In this document: positions 48,036 through 59,160 of the stretch, one piece after another | How the letters are laid out: every line of letters starts with the position of its first letter | Position numbering within the stretch: the first letter of the stretch is position 1 | Origin: Adiantum capillus-veneris | Lineage: Eukaryota > Streptophyta > Polypodiopsida > Polypodiales > Pteridaceae | Assembly (NCBI GenBank): GCA_014529385.2 | Contig: CM043955.1 | Span: 153,126,140-153,190,139, forward strand | DNA: 64,000 nucleotides | Reading direction: 5' to 3' | Translations under genes and position numbers: made by a program | Notes under the pieces: generated by a model | The model's database searches: none | What the model was told of the DNA's origin: nothing | What the model saw: the letters and a program-made list of their open reading frames with translations, nothing else

Positions 48036-50860
48036 TTTGATGATGTTCATTGTCACTTTCCCCTTGTTATCAAGATTTTTGGGATGGTTCAAAAGAACAT
48101 GATCTATTACTCACCCATCATAGAACCCAAAAATATTTTTGCATTCACCTTTGTGTGTGCATACTCACCCAATGATCACCTCCATATTCGTATCCAATTG
48201 GGATGCTTGTGGCAACCTTATTGGCTATTCTGGCCTACGACGATGACCTCTAGGTTTGTAATTTTGATTTGATATGAATATGAGTGTGATCTCGTCCATT
48301 TTCTAATGATTTTTTATTGGTTGTACAAAATATGATGGATCTGCAGTATCATCTTATCCAAGAAGGATATCCTTCGTCAACATATGCAATACTCTCAGGT
48401 TCTCTCTCATTACTCTCATCGCTTAATTCTTTGTAATATGACATTGGTGGAGAATTTCTTTAATTTGCAAGTGTTTCTACTAGCTATGTGTATCTAACGA
48501 GGAATTGAGGGAAGAAGGTGTGGCCTTATACAAAACTATGTGGCCCTATATCGATGCAATTAGGGTTGAAGCTACTCCAAACAGTCCAAAAAACTGGAGG
48601 TTGGTGAAGAATTTTTCCTCATGTCAGACTTCTGAACATTTTGGAACACACAGAACTACATGTTCACCCCTAATGAAGGTTACTTGCCAACATACTTTGT
48701 CAGCACACCTATTAAGTCCTTGACTTATGAAACTATTGAAACGGTATCCAATCCCACCACAACAGGTTTTCAAAGTTGAAAACCTTACTTAAGCAAATTC
48801 TAGAATAAGGAGAGAATCGCCCATTCAAAATGCATTATGCTAACCTATGCTCTTAGTAGATCCTTTAGCAAAAAAATACTTGTAAGCTGTCCATCCAACA
48901 CGGGATGAATAGCAGCAGTAAAAATGAGGTGCTTTTCCCCAACCATTTACACACAGTCTTCCACGACTGACGATAAACTATGACTCAACCATTGAGTATC
49001 CAGCCATATATTTGATATGGAGTGGAGACAACCAACTAGGTTGAAAGCGGGTTGGAGTGGAGGAAGCTTATAGAGTAAAGAACATTGCCAACCACAGACA
49101 CCCATTCCAAGCCGTTACCTTGTACGGTAGGGTGTAAACTCATAAATCTGCTTGAAGTGCAAAAAACTGCAAAAACAAGAAAGTCCATGAATTTGCATGC
49201 CACTCCGAATAAATTTGTGTTAAACACTAGGGCCCATAACACCTAGTGTGCATGCATTTAACACAAACAAATACGAACCACAATTCCATGACGAGACTTT
49301 CCACGGCACGTACTGGAAAGCCTTGCAACAAGAGTTGGACCATCAGAATGTGAAAGCTCAGTGACACCTAGGTACCAACCATAAGACATTCTCAATAACT
49401 TAGCATACTTGGCTATTTGGAGAAACGACCCTCCGTTAAGGTGGTTTCATAGCACTTGTAATAGGAATAAATCTGCCCTTAGTACCCGACAATTTCTGGC
49501 CACTGAAATTGTTCCTAATACAGTGTGCTCCAAATGGTCTAACAAATGGATGCGACCAGCACGTAGGGACGTCGTCGCGACACATCATTAGGTATTAGGC
49601 GCCAGTGTCAGTCCCAGAGACTCATATTCTCCACATGTGGAATATGTCTCAAATAAGGATGTCTATAAAAAGAACATCCTTCAAGTATGAGATGTACTTG
49701 TGTGTGGAGGTAACTACAAACACTCTGCGAGGCAAGTGAGAGGGACCCTCATTATCATTGCTCCACACTGGCTAAATCAAACTCCTTGAGTTCCTAGACC
49801 ACGTTGTGACCCATGTGACAACATGTGCCAAACAGAACCGTAGCATGTAGGTGTGTAATTGTTGCAACAAGATTCAAACCCATGAAGGTATCTTGATGAA
49901 CGGGGAAGGAAGAAAATAACAATATTTTCTCAAAATTCTATGCTCTTCCATGACCTTGTCACTTGGCTAAAGAGCAAGCTGGATGAAATACTTTTAGCGC
50001 AAACATCCCGGTTACATAACGCAAACAAGCTTAATTAGAAAGAAAAATAAATCCAAACAACATTTACTTACGAACCTGATACTTACCCGGAAGTCAAGTA
50101 CAACCCACAACCTGTAAGTGTACTATATCAAAATTTCTTCGACCTGCTAATCACTAACATTAGAGATTAGTAAGAGAAAGAATTTGAACTTGGGACCCTA
50201 GGTGTTTCCTTGGCAATCTTGACAGATAATTGTTCTTAAAAGACAAAGTGTGAAGGTGTCCAAAAATGACCATCAACACGTAGCGTGTGATTTAGTAATC
50301 ATATATGTGGTCATACCACAAAATTGTGCACCTATATGCATGCCTAGTGCTATAGAGAAAACAGGAGATCCATGCCGGTCGAGACTCCAAGCTCTTATGG
50401 ATAGCCATGCTGTTTGAAATGCTTGTTGCATCTATACGTTGTGTTATAGATCAGCCTATGTGAGTGTAAGTTCATAAAAAACTCAACTCAATCTTCGCAC
50501 CAAAACATGTAGTGCTTACAAAATACCCAAACATATGTAATGGCAAGCTCTTGCTGGGCCATTATAAGCGATGGGAAGTCCACTAGATAGATTTTGTTCA
50601 ATCTGGAGAACAATCACCCAGGGAATGCTAATAGTTGGGTCTTACCCTAGATCTGACAACGGCTCTTAACCAGCTTGTGTGGCTCATAGCCCTTATGTTA
50701 ATTAGTGTTCAAATGACGAAACGAAGAAGACTATTTGAATGGCGTCTTGGCCAAGTTCTAGCTGAGAGTGAGAGCACCTTGGCTCAGGCTGACTCACAAG
50801 CAAAACATATTTCATAATATTATTCAGAAGGTTTGCATTATTTCCATTTAAAAATTTTAG

Positions 50861-50908
<48 letters not shown>

Positions 50909-51745
50909 ATACTAGGGTGAGGAACATTCTCTAAGTCACTACTTTGTATATGATGTGCCCATGGTCATGTGCATCTTATGCCTAGCGTATAGCTCATCCT
51001 ATAAGCATACAACAACCTATCGTGATGACGCTCACATCAAGAGAGGTAACCAAAATCATATCGAGACCTTCCTACTGTGTAGGGAACGAGGAGAACTTAA
51101 ATATGGCACTTTGCCTATGAAGTAAGGCCTAAATATAGGTTCCTTTTAGTGGTGTTTTGTGATGACAGCAACAAAAAGAAAATTATGGGAAACAATTCAT
51201 AACTAATATTGTCCTTGACAGAGTGACTGTGTGAGGACGAAAGCGTACTTTATACCACCTAGGTAGCATGCCTTGCATACAAAAGTGGAAGCCCATGGCT
51301 ACTACCGTGACAGTCATAAATGTAAAAGTTAACACTAGAAGTGCCTTGTACCGACTGGACTAGTAGGGATTCGGTGAGATGATATCCCAATTAATGTAGG
51401 TGCCCCAAACTTGGTTGCCACTGCTCTTGACGCCAAGTCAATCGTAGCACGAATTAGAAGCCGTGCTTCAAGTGAAATTGGCCAAGCATTTGGCTGTGCA
51501 CAACAAACAATATTGTGACACGTATATCATATACACCCTAATGCACTGATCTGGTATGCATCTCATAATGTTGTCGGGGCTGATCGTATAAGCCAAGATT
51601 ATGAAATTGATCGTACCAAAAATGATTATATCATAAAAGAAATTGGGGCATAACACTACCCAATTCAAAAAATGGACAATACTCTGAAAAGCCAAATGCA
51701 CGTATGAAGACATATAACTATTGTGCCCTGCACCAAAACTGGAGT
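48036..51745. other. No supported gene; short LTR-like fragment and (GA)n
   Basis: No protein family is recognisable. The piece 48,500-48,610 (GGAGGTTGGTGAAGA, GAAGCTACTCCAAACAGTCC) is a diverged copy of 63,190-63,320, which I take to be part of a gypsy LTR. A (GA)n tract is at about 50,866-50,907. Confidence 0.45.
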
Positions 51746-52237
51746 TTATGTCAAATCACGAACTAATGCATCATGTTTACGTTGTCGGACATGTGGACAC
51801 TGCTTTTTTTTATGCTTTCCTAAGCAAATAAAGCATAATTTTTGACTTTTTGCACGTCGAAAGTCAGATTGTGATAGTCGTTTCCTGACCACGTTGGTCA
51901 CGACCAGATCTATTCCTACAACCGAATTATCTTGTGCATGTTGGACCTCTTTGGTCATAACTGGTGGGTAGACAACCTCTTGGGTTTCTGGAAAGTGAGA
52001 AGTTGATTCTGGTAGCATATTGTAATTAAATCGTGTGAGATTTTCCACTTGCGTAGCCAATATTTGGACCCGTACAGCTAGCTTGCAAAATGGGGCCTCA
52101 AAAGTTTGCCAGTCGCGTCGAGTGACAAACTCCCTGGCATCCGGCAAGTTACTATCATCCTCCAGAATATCAAACACACTCTAAGGAGGAGGTGTAGATA
52201 CTCGCGGAGAGAAAGATAGACTGCCTGGGTATGCATC
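51746..52237 (-). pseudogene. gag-like gene, 3' part, cut by copia element 2
   Basis: Minus-strand frame with SVFDILEDDSNLPDAREF, a coiled-coil-like stretch, and a CCHC-type zinc knuckle CFICLGKHKKKQCPHV, ending RDLT-stop at 51,746. One stop (TAG, near 52,180) lies before it. Across the copia insertion the frame joins directly to the 5' part at 57,764-57,891 if the element and one target duplicate are removed. This is the capsid/nucleocapsid gene of an LTR retrotransposon that lies on the minus strand. Confidence 0.75.
52233..52237. repeat. Target-site duplication of copia element 2 (left)
   Basis: GCATC directly before the 5' LTR; the same GCATC follows the 3' LTR at 57,764-57,768. Confidence 0.95.
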
Positions 52238-52454
52238 TGTTGGGATTAAAGCCCAAGTGGCCTCTTATGCGGATATGGCTGGCCGCCCGCCTAACTCACT
52301 TCCCTCTAACTCTTTGTATATACTAACTTATACTTTGTGAATACTAAGGAATTGGGAGATAACCCTTCTAACAGTTCTCTGCGTACTGTACTGTGTAAGC
52401 TCACTATGTGTGTGTGTGAGAGAGAGTCGACCCACGCTCCGCTCCGCGCCTTCA
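52238..52454 (+). repeat. 5' LTR of copia element 2
   Basis: 217 bp, TGTTGGG ... CCTTCA. It contains TTTGTATATACTAAC, a possible TATA region, and a short GT/GA run near its end. Confidence 0.95.
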
Positions 52455-52469
52455 ATTGGTATCAGAGCC
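52455..52469 (+). other. Primer binding site of copia element 2
   Basis: ATTGGTATCAGAGCC follows the LTR directly and contains the canonical initiator tRNA-Met complement TGGTATCAGAGC. Confidence 0.95.
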
Positions 52470-53496
52470 TTGGTTCAGTGCGGATTTGCGCAATCGCGCG
52501 CGCGCACTTTTCCGGCAGATTCTGGATCCGGAGTTCAAAAATTCACACTCGGCGTTCCGGGAGCGTTTCCACCAGACAACCTGGCGTTTTACCCCCCTTT
52601 CGAAGCCGTTTATGCCCTCAGAATTTCGTTCTGAGCACTACAGCAGAAGATAGATTTCAGCCGCAAAGAAATCCGTCTTGTGTAGATTGGCAAGCAGGAG
52701 GTGGCCGACATCAATATAGGCATCGACATACATCACTCATTAGTCTTCAGAGCATCATCTATAGACCAGGTACACATATATATCATCAGATATATATATT
52801 GCAGTCTGCATTGTTACTTCTTGTGCTTGCCAGGTTCCAGGGGAGGTGTGGCCATACGACGGCTTGACACCACTGGCATGTATTGCAGATTGATGTACTA
52901 TGATTGTGGGTCTGCTAGTTGTGAGTCACGCTAGCAGACAGACCGCCGCAGCGGTCATAGGACAGTGATTGGTCTATTATAGGATGTATGCTAGTTCTGG
53001 GCAGTTTGCTGAGCCATCTGAGAGGGTCGTGTGTGAGGTTTTTTGAAGCCAAGCACTGGGGGCTGGGTTACCCAGTGTGAGGTGGATTAGGTTGCTGGAG
53101 TTCCCCTCTACACGCATCCTCTTCGGCGACTTTTATCCCTTAGGATGTATGACTTTGTGTAGACACTGGATTGCATCTTATACGTCAGGCCGTTGAGGCA
53201 TTGTTCAGGGTTCATCAGTCTTGAGACACATACAGGTTCTGTCATCGCCCAGAGAGGAGACAGTGTATGCTTACAGGATTTGTCACTGGTCAGCTATTTA
53301 TGATTGTTTTTTGAGCTATCTTTTGGTTCCCAGAGCTCAGTTTACAGGGGAGACTCTGTCAAAAATTTTCAAAATACTGACAGTTCCTGAGGAGAGGTGT
53401 TCATCTTGTTGATTACAGCTTGTTTACTTTGTACAGAGGCCAGTTTACATGGGAAACTCTGCCGGATTTTTCTCAGGAGTAAGCAGTTTGGCAGAT
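52470..53496 (+). other. Long leader of copia element 2
   Basis: About 1 kb between PBS and gag. Short ORFs here show no family features. It probably contains packaging and dimerisation signals, which I cannot locate. Confidence 0.5.
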
Positions 53497-56400
53497 ATGG
53501 CATCTTCTCAAAGTGAGACTCTTTACAACATAAAGAAGCTGGATGGCACAAACTTTCCATTCTGGAAGAAGCAGATTTGGCAGGTTTTGGTGCAGAAAAA
53601 ACAAGTGAAGCCACTGAAGCTCAAAAGAGAGAGACCAGAAGGTATGGCTGAAGATGAGTGGGAAGAGCTTGACGAGTTAGCTTGTTCCACAATCATGCTG
53701 ACACTGGCAGAAAATGTTTACTTCAACGTAGCAGAAGAGACTACAGCGTATGGCGTATGGCAAAAGCTATGTGGTTTGTACGAGAAACAAAGTGCTGCTT
53801 CTCAGATTTACTGGCTCAAGAAATTGGTGGATTTGAAGATGAAGGAAGGGACAGCCATGTCAAATCATCTGAATGAATTTCACACAATTTTTAGCCAGTT
53901 AACAGCACAGGAGATAGTCTTTCCAGATTCAGTGAAGGCTATGTTTCTCTTAATCACTTTGCCAGACAGTTGGGATACTTTTCGTACAGCGTTAAGTAAT
54001 TCTATCGCGCCAGAAGGTATTACAAGTGCCAATGTAGAAGGCAGCTTGCTCAGAGAGGAAGTGAACAGGAAGAACATTGACAAAGGCAAAGGCAATAGTG
54101 CTTTGGTCGTTCGAGGGAGACAACATTTTAAAGAGAAGAAGGGTAAGAAGGCACAAAACCGAAGTAAGTCTCGTGATTCGAAGTCAAAGGATGACATAGA
54201 ATGCTACCATTGTGGCAAGAAGGGTCACATGAAGCGAGACTGTACGAAGTGGAAACAAGAAAAAGGAAAAACAAAGAGTTCTGAGCAAGATGAAAAGAAG
54301 AGTTCAGTGAAGATTGAAGAGGTGAATGTCACAGGATCTGGTTCAGACAGTGATTCTAGTATAGCAGCTGATGACATCTTCCTTACAAGCAATCTTGATT
54401 CTGTTTTCTTGACTGCAGAGGATGGACATGCTATGAGTGATTGGATTATCGACTCGGGGGCATCTTTACATGTTTCTCCGCACAAAGAGTGGTTTACATC
54501 ATATGTGGCTACTAAAGATTATGTCAGACTTGGCAATGAGCAGGTTTGTGACATACTTGGAGTGGGAGATGTGCAGTTGAAGTTTCAGAATGGCTCTTCT
54601 TTATGGCTCAAGAATGTCAGACATGTTCCAGCAATCCGAAAGAGCTTGATTAGTACAGGGAAGTTGGATGATGCGGGTTATGTGACAGTTTTTGGGAACA
54701 GCGCTTGGAAGATCTCCAAAGGTTCGATGACTGTAGCACATGGCAGCAAGTCAGGAACTCTGTACACTTTACATGTTTCAGAGGTTAAAAACCATGTAAT
54801 TAATGTGATTGAGCAGCCAAGTGTGTCACTGTGGCATCGTAGGTTGGGACATATGTCAAAAAGAGGAATGGAAATACTTTCTCATTATGGTTATTTGCCT
54901 GGCTTTTCATTTCAAGATTTCGAGTTTTGTGAGCATTGTGTTTATGGTAAGCAAACACAGGAACCGCACATATCAAAGAGGAATCGTAGGGACGAACGGT
55001 TAGCTCTTGTACACAGTGATCTATGCGGACCAATGCCTAGTTTGTCACTAGGGGGAGCAGCGTACTTTTGTACATTGATAGATGACTATTCTCGCAAAGT
55101 ATGGGTTTACTTCTTGAAGCACAAGGATGAGGTGCTCAAGGTCTTTAAGACATTCTTGCAGCTGGTGGAGAATCAGAGTGGTCAGAAGCTGAAGTGCTTG
55201 AGAACTGACAATGGTGGAGAGTACGTTTCCAAAGCTTTTCAAGACTTTTGTGAAACAAAAGGGATTAAGCGCGAACTTACTGCACCATATAATCCTTCAC
55301 AGAATGGGGTTGCAGAACGTATGAATAGGGCCATACAAGAGAAGGTCAGAAGCATGTTGTCAAATGCTGAGTTGCCTGATGGATTTTGGGCGGAAGCAGT
55401 GGCTACAGCAATCCATTTGATCAACAGGTCTCCTAGTAGGGTTCTGGATAAGAGTGCAGTGGCCGAGATGCTATGGACAGGCAAGGCACCTTCGTATAAG
55501 CATCTCAGAGTCTTTGGTTGTGAAGCTTATAGCCATATTCCTAAGGAGTTCAGAAATAAGTTAGAACCAAAGAGCAAGAAGTGTATATTTCTTGGCTACG
55601 GAGAATCGGGCGAGATGGGTTACCGGCTTTGGGATCCTGAGTCCAGAAAGCTTATTCGTAGCAATGATGTGCATTTCAATGAAGCCAAGTTTCACGCTAA
55701 GCCAGAGAAGACAGAGGAGATCAGAAGAGTTGTCTTCAGGGAAGATGGACCTAGTGCTAGCACATCAAGACAGCATGGTCAGGCTCAGGAACAGCCTATA
55801 GTGGCTAGAGAGGCAGAATCAGTTGTGGTGAGACATTCTGAGCGTGTCTCCAAACCACCTGATCGTTATGTGCCATCTCTAAATTATGTCATGCTCACAG
55901 ATTGCGGAGAACCATCTTGTTACAAGGAAGCATTACAAGTGGTTGACTCGAAAAAATGGCAGTTGGCCATGTAGTCAGAGATGACAGCTCTGCATAAAAA
56001 CCAGACATGGAAGTTGGTTAAATTACCACAGGGCAAAAAGGCTCTACCTTGTAAATGGGTTTACAGGTATAAGATCACCGCTCATGATAGTCAGCCAAAG
56101 TACAAAGCAAAGCTTGTTGCCAAGGGCTTTAAGCAAGAACAAGGCATTGACTTTGATGAAGTCTTCTCTCCGGTGGTCAAGATGACTACATTGAGATGCT
56201 TTCTTGCATTGGTTGCTATATTGGATTTGGTGTTGCACCAAATGGATGTCAAGACAGCGTTCTTGCATGGTGATTTAGATGTGGAAATTTACATGCAGCA
56301 GCCAGAAGGTTTTGTTGAGAAAGGCATGGAACATTTGGTATGCCAGTTGTTAAAGAGTCTTTATGGCTTAAAACAATCACCGAGGGCATGGTACCATAAG

Positions 56401-57462
56401 TTCCACCAGTTTATGCTTTCTCAAGGCTACAAACGTAGTGAGTTCGATCACTGTCTATATACAAAGAAGGCTAAGGATGGCAGTTGGCTGATCCTTATTT
56501 TGTATGTGGATGACATGTTGATTGCTGGCAAACACTTGGAAGAAATTTCAGCTTTGAAGTCAAAGATGGCAAAATCGTTTGACATGAAAGACATGGGTGA
56601 GGCAATTCATATACTTGGTATGCGCATTGAGAGAGACAGATCAAAGAAGTTGATTTGGTTATCTCAAACAGAGTATATTGAAAAGGTTTTGCAACGTTTC
56701 AATATGGAGAAGGGAAAGGCATTGAGTGTTCCATTGCCACCATACGTGAAACTTAGCAAACAAGATTGTCCTGTGTCTGAGGAAGAAAAGGCTGAAATGG
56801 ATAAGATTCCATATGCGTCTGCAATGGGTAGTTTGATGTATGCAATGATTGCTACACGTCCGGATATTGCATTTGCAGTGGGAGTGGTTAGTAGATATAT
56901 GTCAAATCCCGGCAAGAAACATTGGGAGGCAGTGAAAGGTATCATGAGATACTTAAAACATACAAAGAGTATGCGCATATGCTATGGTAGTCAGGATTTG
57001 AGTGTCAGAGGATACACTGACTCAGATTATGCAGGAGACTTGGATAAGAGGAGATCTACATCACGCTATGTCTTTACATTGGCTGGAGGTGCCATATCAT
57101 GGCGATCTCGATTACAAGATTGTGTTACGCAATCTACTACAGAAGCTGAGTATGTTGCAGCAAATGAGGCATGCAAAGAAGCTATTTGGCTTGGTAGATT
57201 GGCTGCAGACTTGGGAATCAAAGTAGATATGCCAGAGTTATATTGTGATAGTCAAAGTGCTATACAATTGGCAAAGAATCCAGTGTTCCATTCGAAGACT
57301 AAGCATATTGATGTCAAATATCACTTCATTAGGGAAGTACTTGAAGACAAGCAGATACAACTGCTGAAGATCCACACCAAGGACAATCATGTTGATCTAC
57401 TCACAAAGGGACTTCCAGGAGAGGGCTTTGTGCATTGTCGTGAGTTATTGGGCATTGGATAG
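53497..57462 (+). pseudogene. Copia element 2 gag-pol, one nonsense codon
   Basis: One frame of 1322 codons from MASSQSETLYNIKKLDGTNF (an upstream in-frame ATG at 53,449 is possible) to TAG at 57,460. Order: UBN2-type gag, CCHC knuckle (CYHCGKKGHMKRDC), protease (WIIDSGASLHVS, Asp at residue 319), integrase zinc finger (HRRLGHMSKRGM ... CEHCVYGKQ) and core (HSDLCGPM, TDNGGEYVS, NGVAERMNR), RT (KWVYRYKITAHDSQPKYKAK, FDEVFSPVVKM, LYVDDMLIAG) and RNase H (YTDSDYAGD, TTEAEYVA, LYCDSQSAIQL). The only lesion is TAG at 55,972 (codon 826), where related elements usually have Gln, between integrase and RT. Apart from that stop it looks intact. Single-frame gag-pol is typical of plant copia. Confidence 0.96.
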
Positions 57463-57546
57463 ATGGCAGCCATGTAAATCTTTGTACATTTATGTTCATA
57501 GATTTACAGTTACTTAAAGTGCCACATTGGACTTTAAGTGGGAGGT

Positions 57547-57763
57547 TGTTGGGATTAAAGCCCAAGTGGCCTCTTATGCGGATATGGCTGGCCGCCCGCC
57601 TAACTCACTTCCCTCTAACTCTTTGTATATACTAACTTATACTTTGTGAATACTAAGGAATTGGGAGATAACCCTTCTAACAGTTCTCTGCGTACTGTAC
57701 TGTGTAAGCTCACTGTGTGTGTGTGTGAGAGAGAGTCGACCCACGCTCCGCTCCGCGCCTTCA
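57547..57763 (+). repeat. 3' LTR of copia element 2
   Basis: 217 bp, one base different from the 5' LTR, followed by the GCATC target duplicate. Confidence 0.95.
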
Positions 57764-57891
57764 GCATCATCCATCCCTATTGCCACGTGGGTACCCTCCG
57801 TGAGAGTATCCGGCCACGCGGCATCCACAGGTGGAGCAGACTCCAAGTATTCGAAGTCAAACATGTGTTGATCATCAATTTCTGCACTCAT
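57764..57891 (-). pseudogene. gag-like gene, 5' part, cut by copia element 2
   Basis: Starts MSAEIDDQHMFDFEYLESAP at 57,891 and runs GTHVAIGMDDA into the target duplicate, after which the copia element begins. The frame agrees with the 3' part at 51,746-52,237. The leader of the minus-strand element (58,907 down to 57,892) holds no supported gene. Confidence 0.7.
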
Positions 57892-58907
57892 GGAAAAAAC
57901 GTGGTGTGCGAACAAAAGAGAAAACAATACCTTGGAGTACAGAAATGCGCGTAGCCGTACCGAACGCAAAAACTTGTAGTCGAGGCCGGTGATTAGCCGT
58001 GCTAATTCCACATGCGGTCGTAAAGAAGGTGAACTTCAAATCGCCAATGAAATTGAAGGTGTTGAAAAATTTGAGCTTCCCAAATAACTTGCTCGCATCG
58101 TATGCTGTCCAGCAAGTTGCAAGTCGTCGAATGTAGACTTGATGAATGATCTTGCAAACGTTCGTCGGCAATTTTTGATCCAAAATTTCTGGTTTTTAAA
58201 ACCTGATTCTCAAGAAGCTCGTAGCAATTTGCGATAATTAACCGGATAATTATGCCTTCAATTGAACTGAACGTCAAATTCGAAGCCGGATTGTAAATCT
58301 CAAGCAACCGTGAAATCAGCAATTAACTTGCAGCCGAGGATGCACTTAAAAGTACCGATCAATTCATAGTGGCAATCGCCAAATCAGTTGAAATTTTTTG
58401 ACTAATTTGCGAGTTTTTGAAACTGATTTCAGCAGGCTCTGAATACTAAGTTATTCCTGATCAACAAGAATTGTGCTCGTTTGCCTTCCACCGGATCAAG
58501 AGAACTGAGGGGAGGCTTGCCGCCCAAAACAGTGTATGCACAGGCTCTTGCAATGGCCACTAGGGTTGGCCAAGTGTGGAGGGCCAGCCCTATCGCTTCT
58601 GAATTATTATTTTTTTGACGAACTCTATCTTTAGTTGAAATCGGCCAACTGCGCGATTCAAGAAGACAATAGAGCTCACGATGGATAAAGAATCTGGCGA
58701 CGGTGCAAGCTCGTGAATTTTCTTGTTTTCCACACCGCTCCCAACGAGCCTAACCTCATTCAGTTCAGTGCAAGGCAAAAAACTTCCCGTTCCAGACTTA
58801 GGGTTCTTGCGTACGCCAGGCTTTGGCCTTCCTCCCTGACCTTGCTTGGTTGCATGCAACATGCATGAAAGCCAAGAACGTGCTTTACTTTCTATTCTTA
58901 GCCTAAA

Positions 58908-58920
58908 GCTCTCATACCAA
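58908..58920 (-). other. Primer binding site of the minus-strand LTR element
   Basis: On the minus strand TTGGTATGAGAGC follows the LTR end CTTACA. It differs from the iMet-type site by one base. Confidence 0.75.
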
Positions 58921-59160
58921 TGTAAGACTTAGGGATGCTAGACCATAGGATCCTCCTCTCAACCCCCCATTATATAGGCGGGCTCCTAGCCCCTTGCCCT
59001 AGACGGATCCCTGTCCACACTGTCCAGCCCGGCGGGCTCCTAGCCCCTTGCCCTAGACGGATCCCCTGTCCACACTGTCTAGCCCGGCCCTTGACCGTAG
59101 TCCGTGACCACCCTAGTCCTTAGGTTTGGGCCTTGCCCCTACAGAACCCTTGTCCTGACA
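58921..59160 (-). repeat. LTR of the minus-strand element with internal repeat
   Basis: 240 bp; on the minus strand it starts TGTCAGG and ends CTTACA, directly followed by the PBS. It contains a tandem 54-bp unit (58,977-59,030 and 59,031-59,085, each with GGCGGGCTCCTAGCCCC-type start) and CCTATATAATGG as TATA box. The partner LTR is not seen in the window. Confidence 0.75.

Larger units (their letters stand above)
52238..57763 (+). mobile_element. Copia element 2, complete and young
   Basis: A 5,526-bp element with two 217-bp LTRs that differ by one base (CTCACTATG against CTCACTGTG), a perfect 5-bp target duplication (GCATC), an iMet-type PBS, one gag-pol frame with a single stop, and a purine tract (AAGTGGGAGG) before the 3' LTR. 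One difference in 217 bp means a recent insertion, the youngest dateable one in the window. It cuts the gag of a minus-strand retrotransposon. Confidence 0.97.

Noticed and set aside
52238-57763. Endogenous virus with an envelope gene
   Set aside because: The domain order is plain copia (integrase before RT), and only about 80 bp lie between RNase H and the 3' LTR, leaving no room for an envelope ORF.
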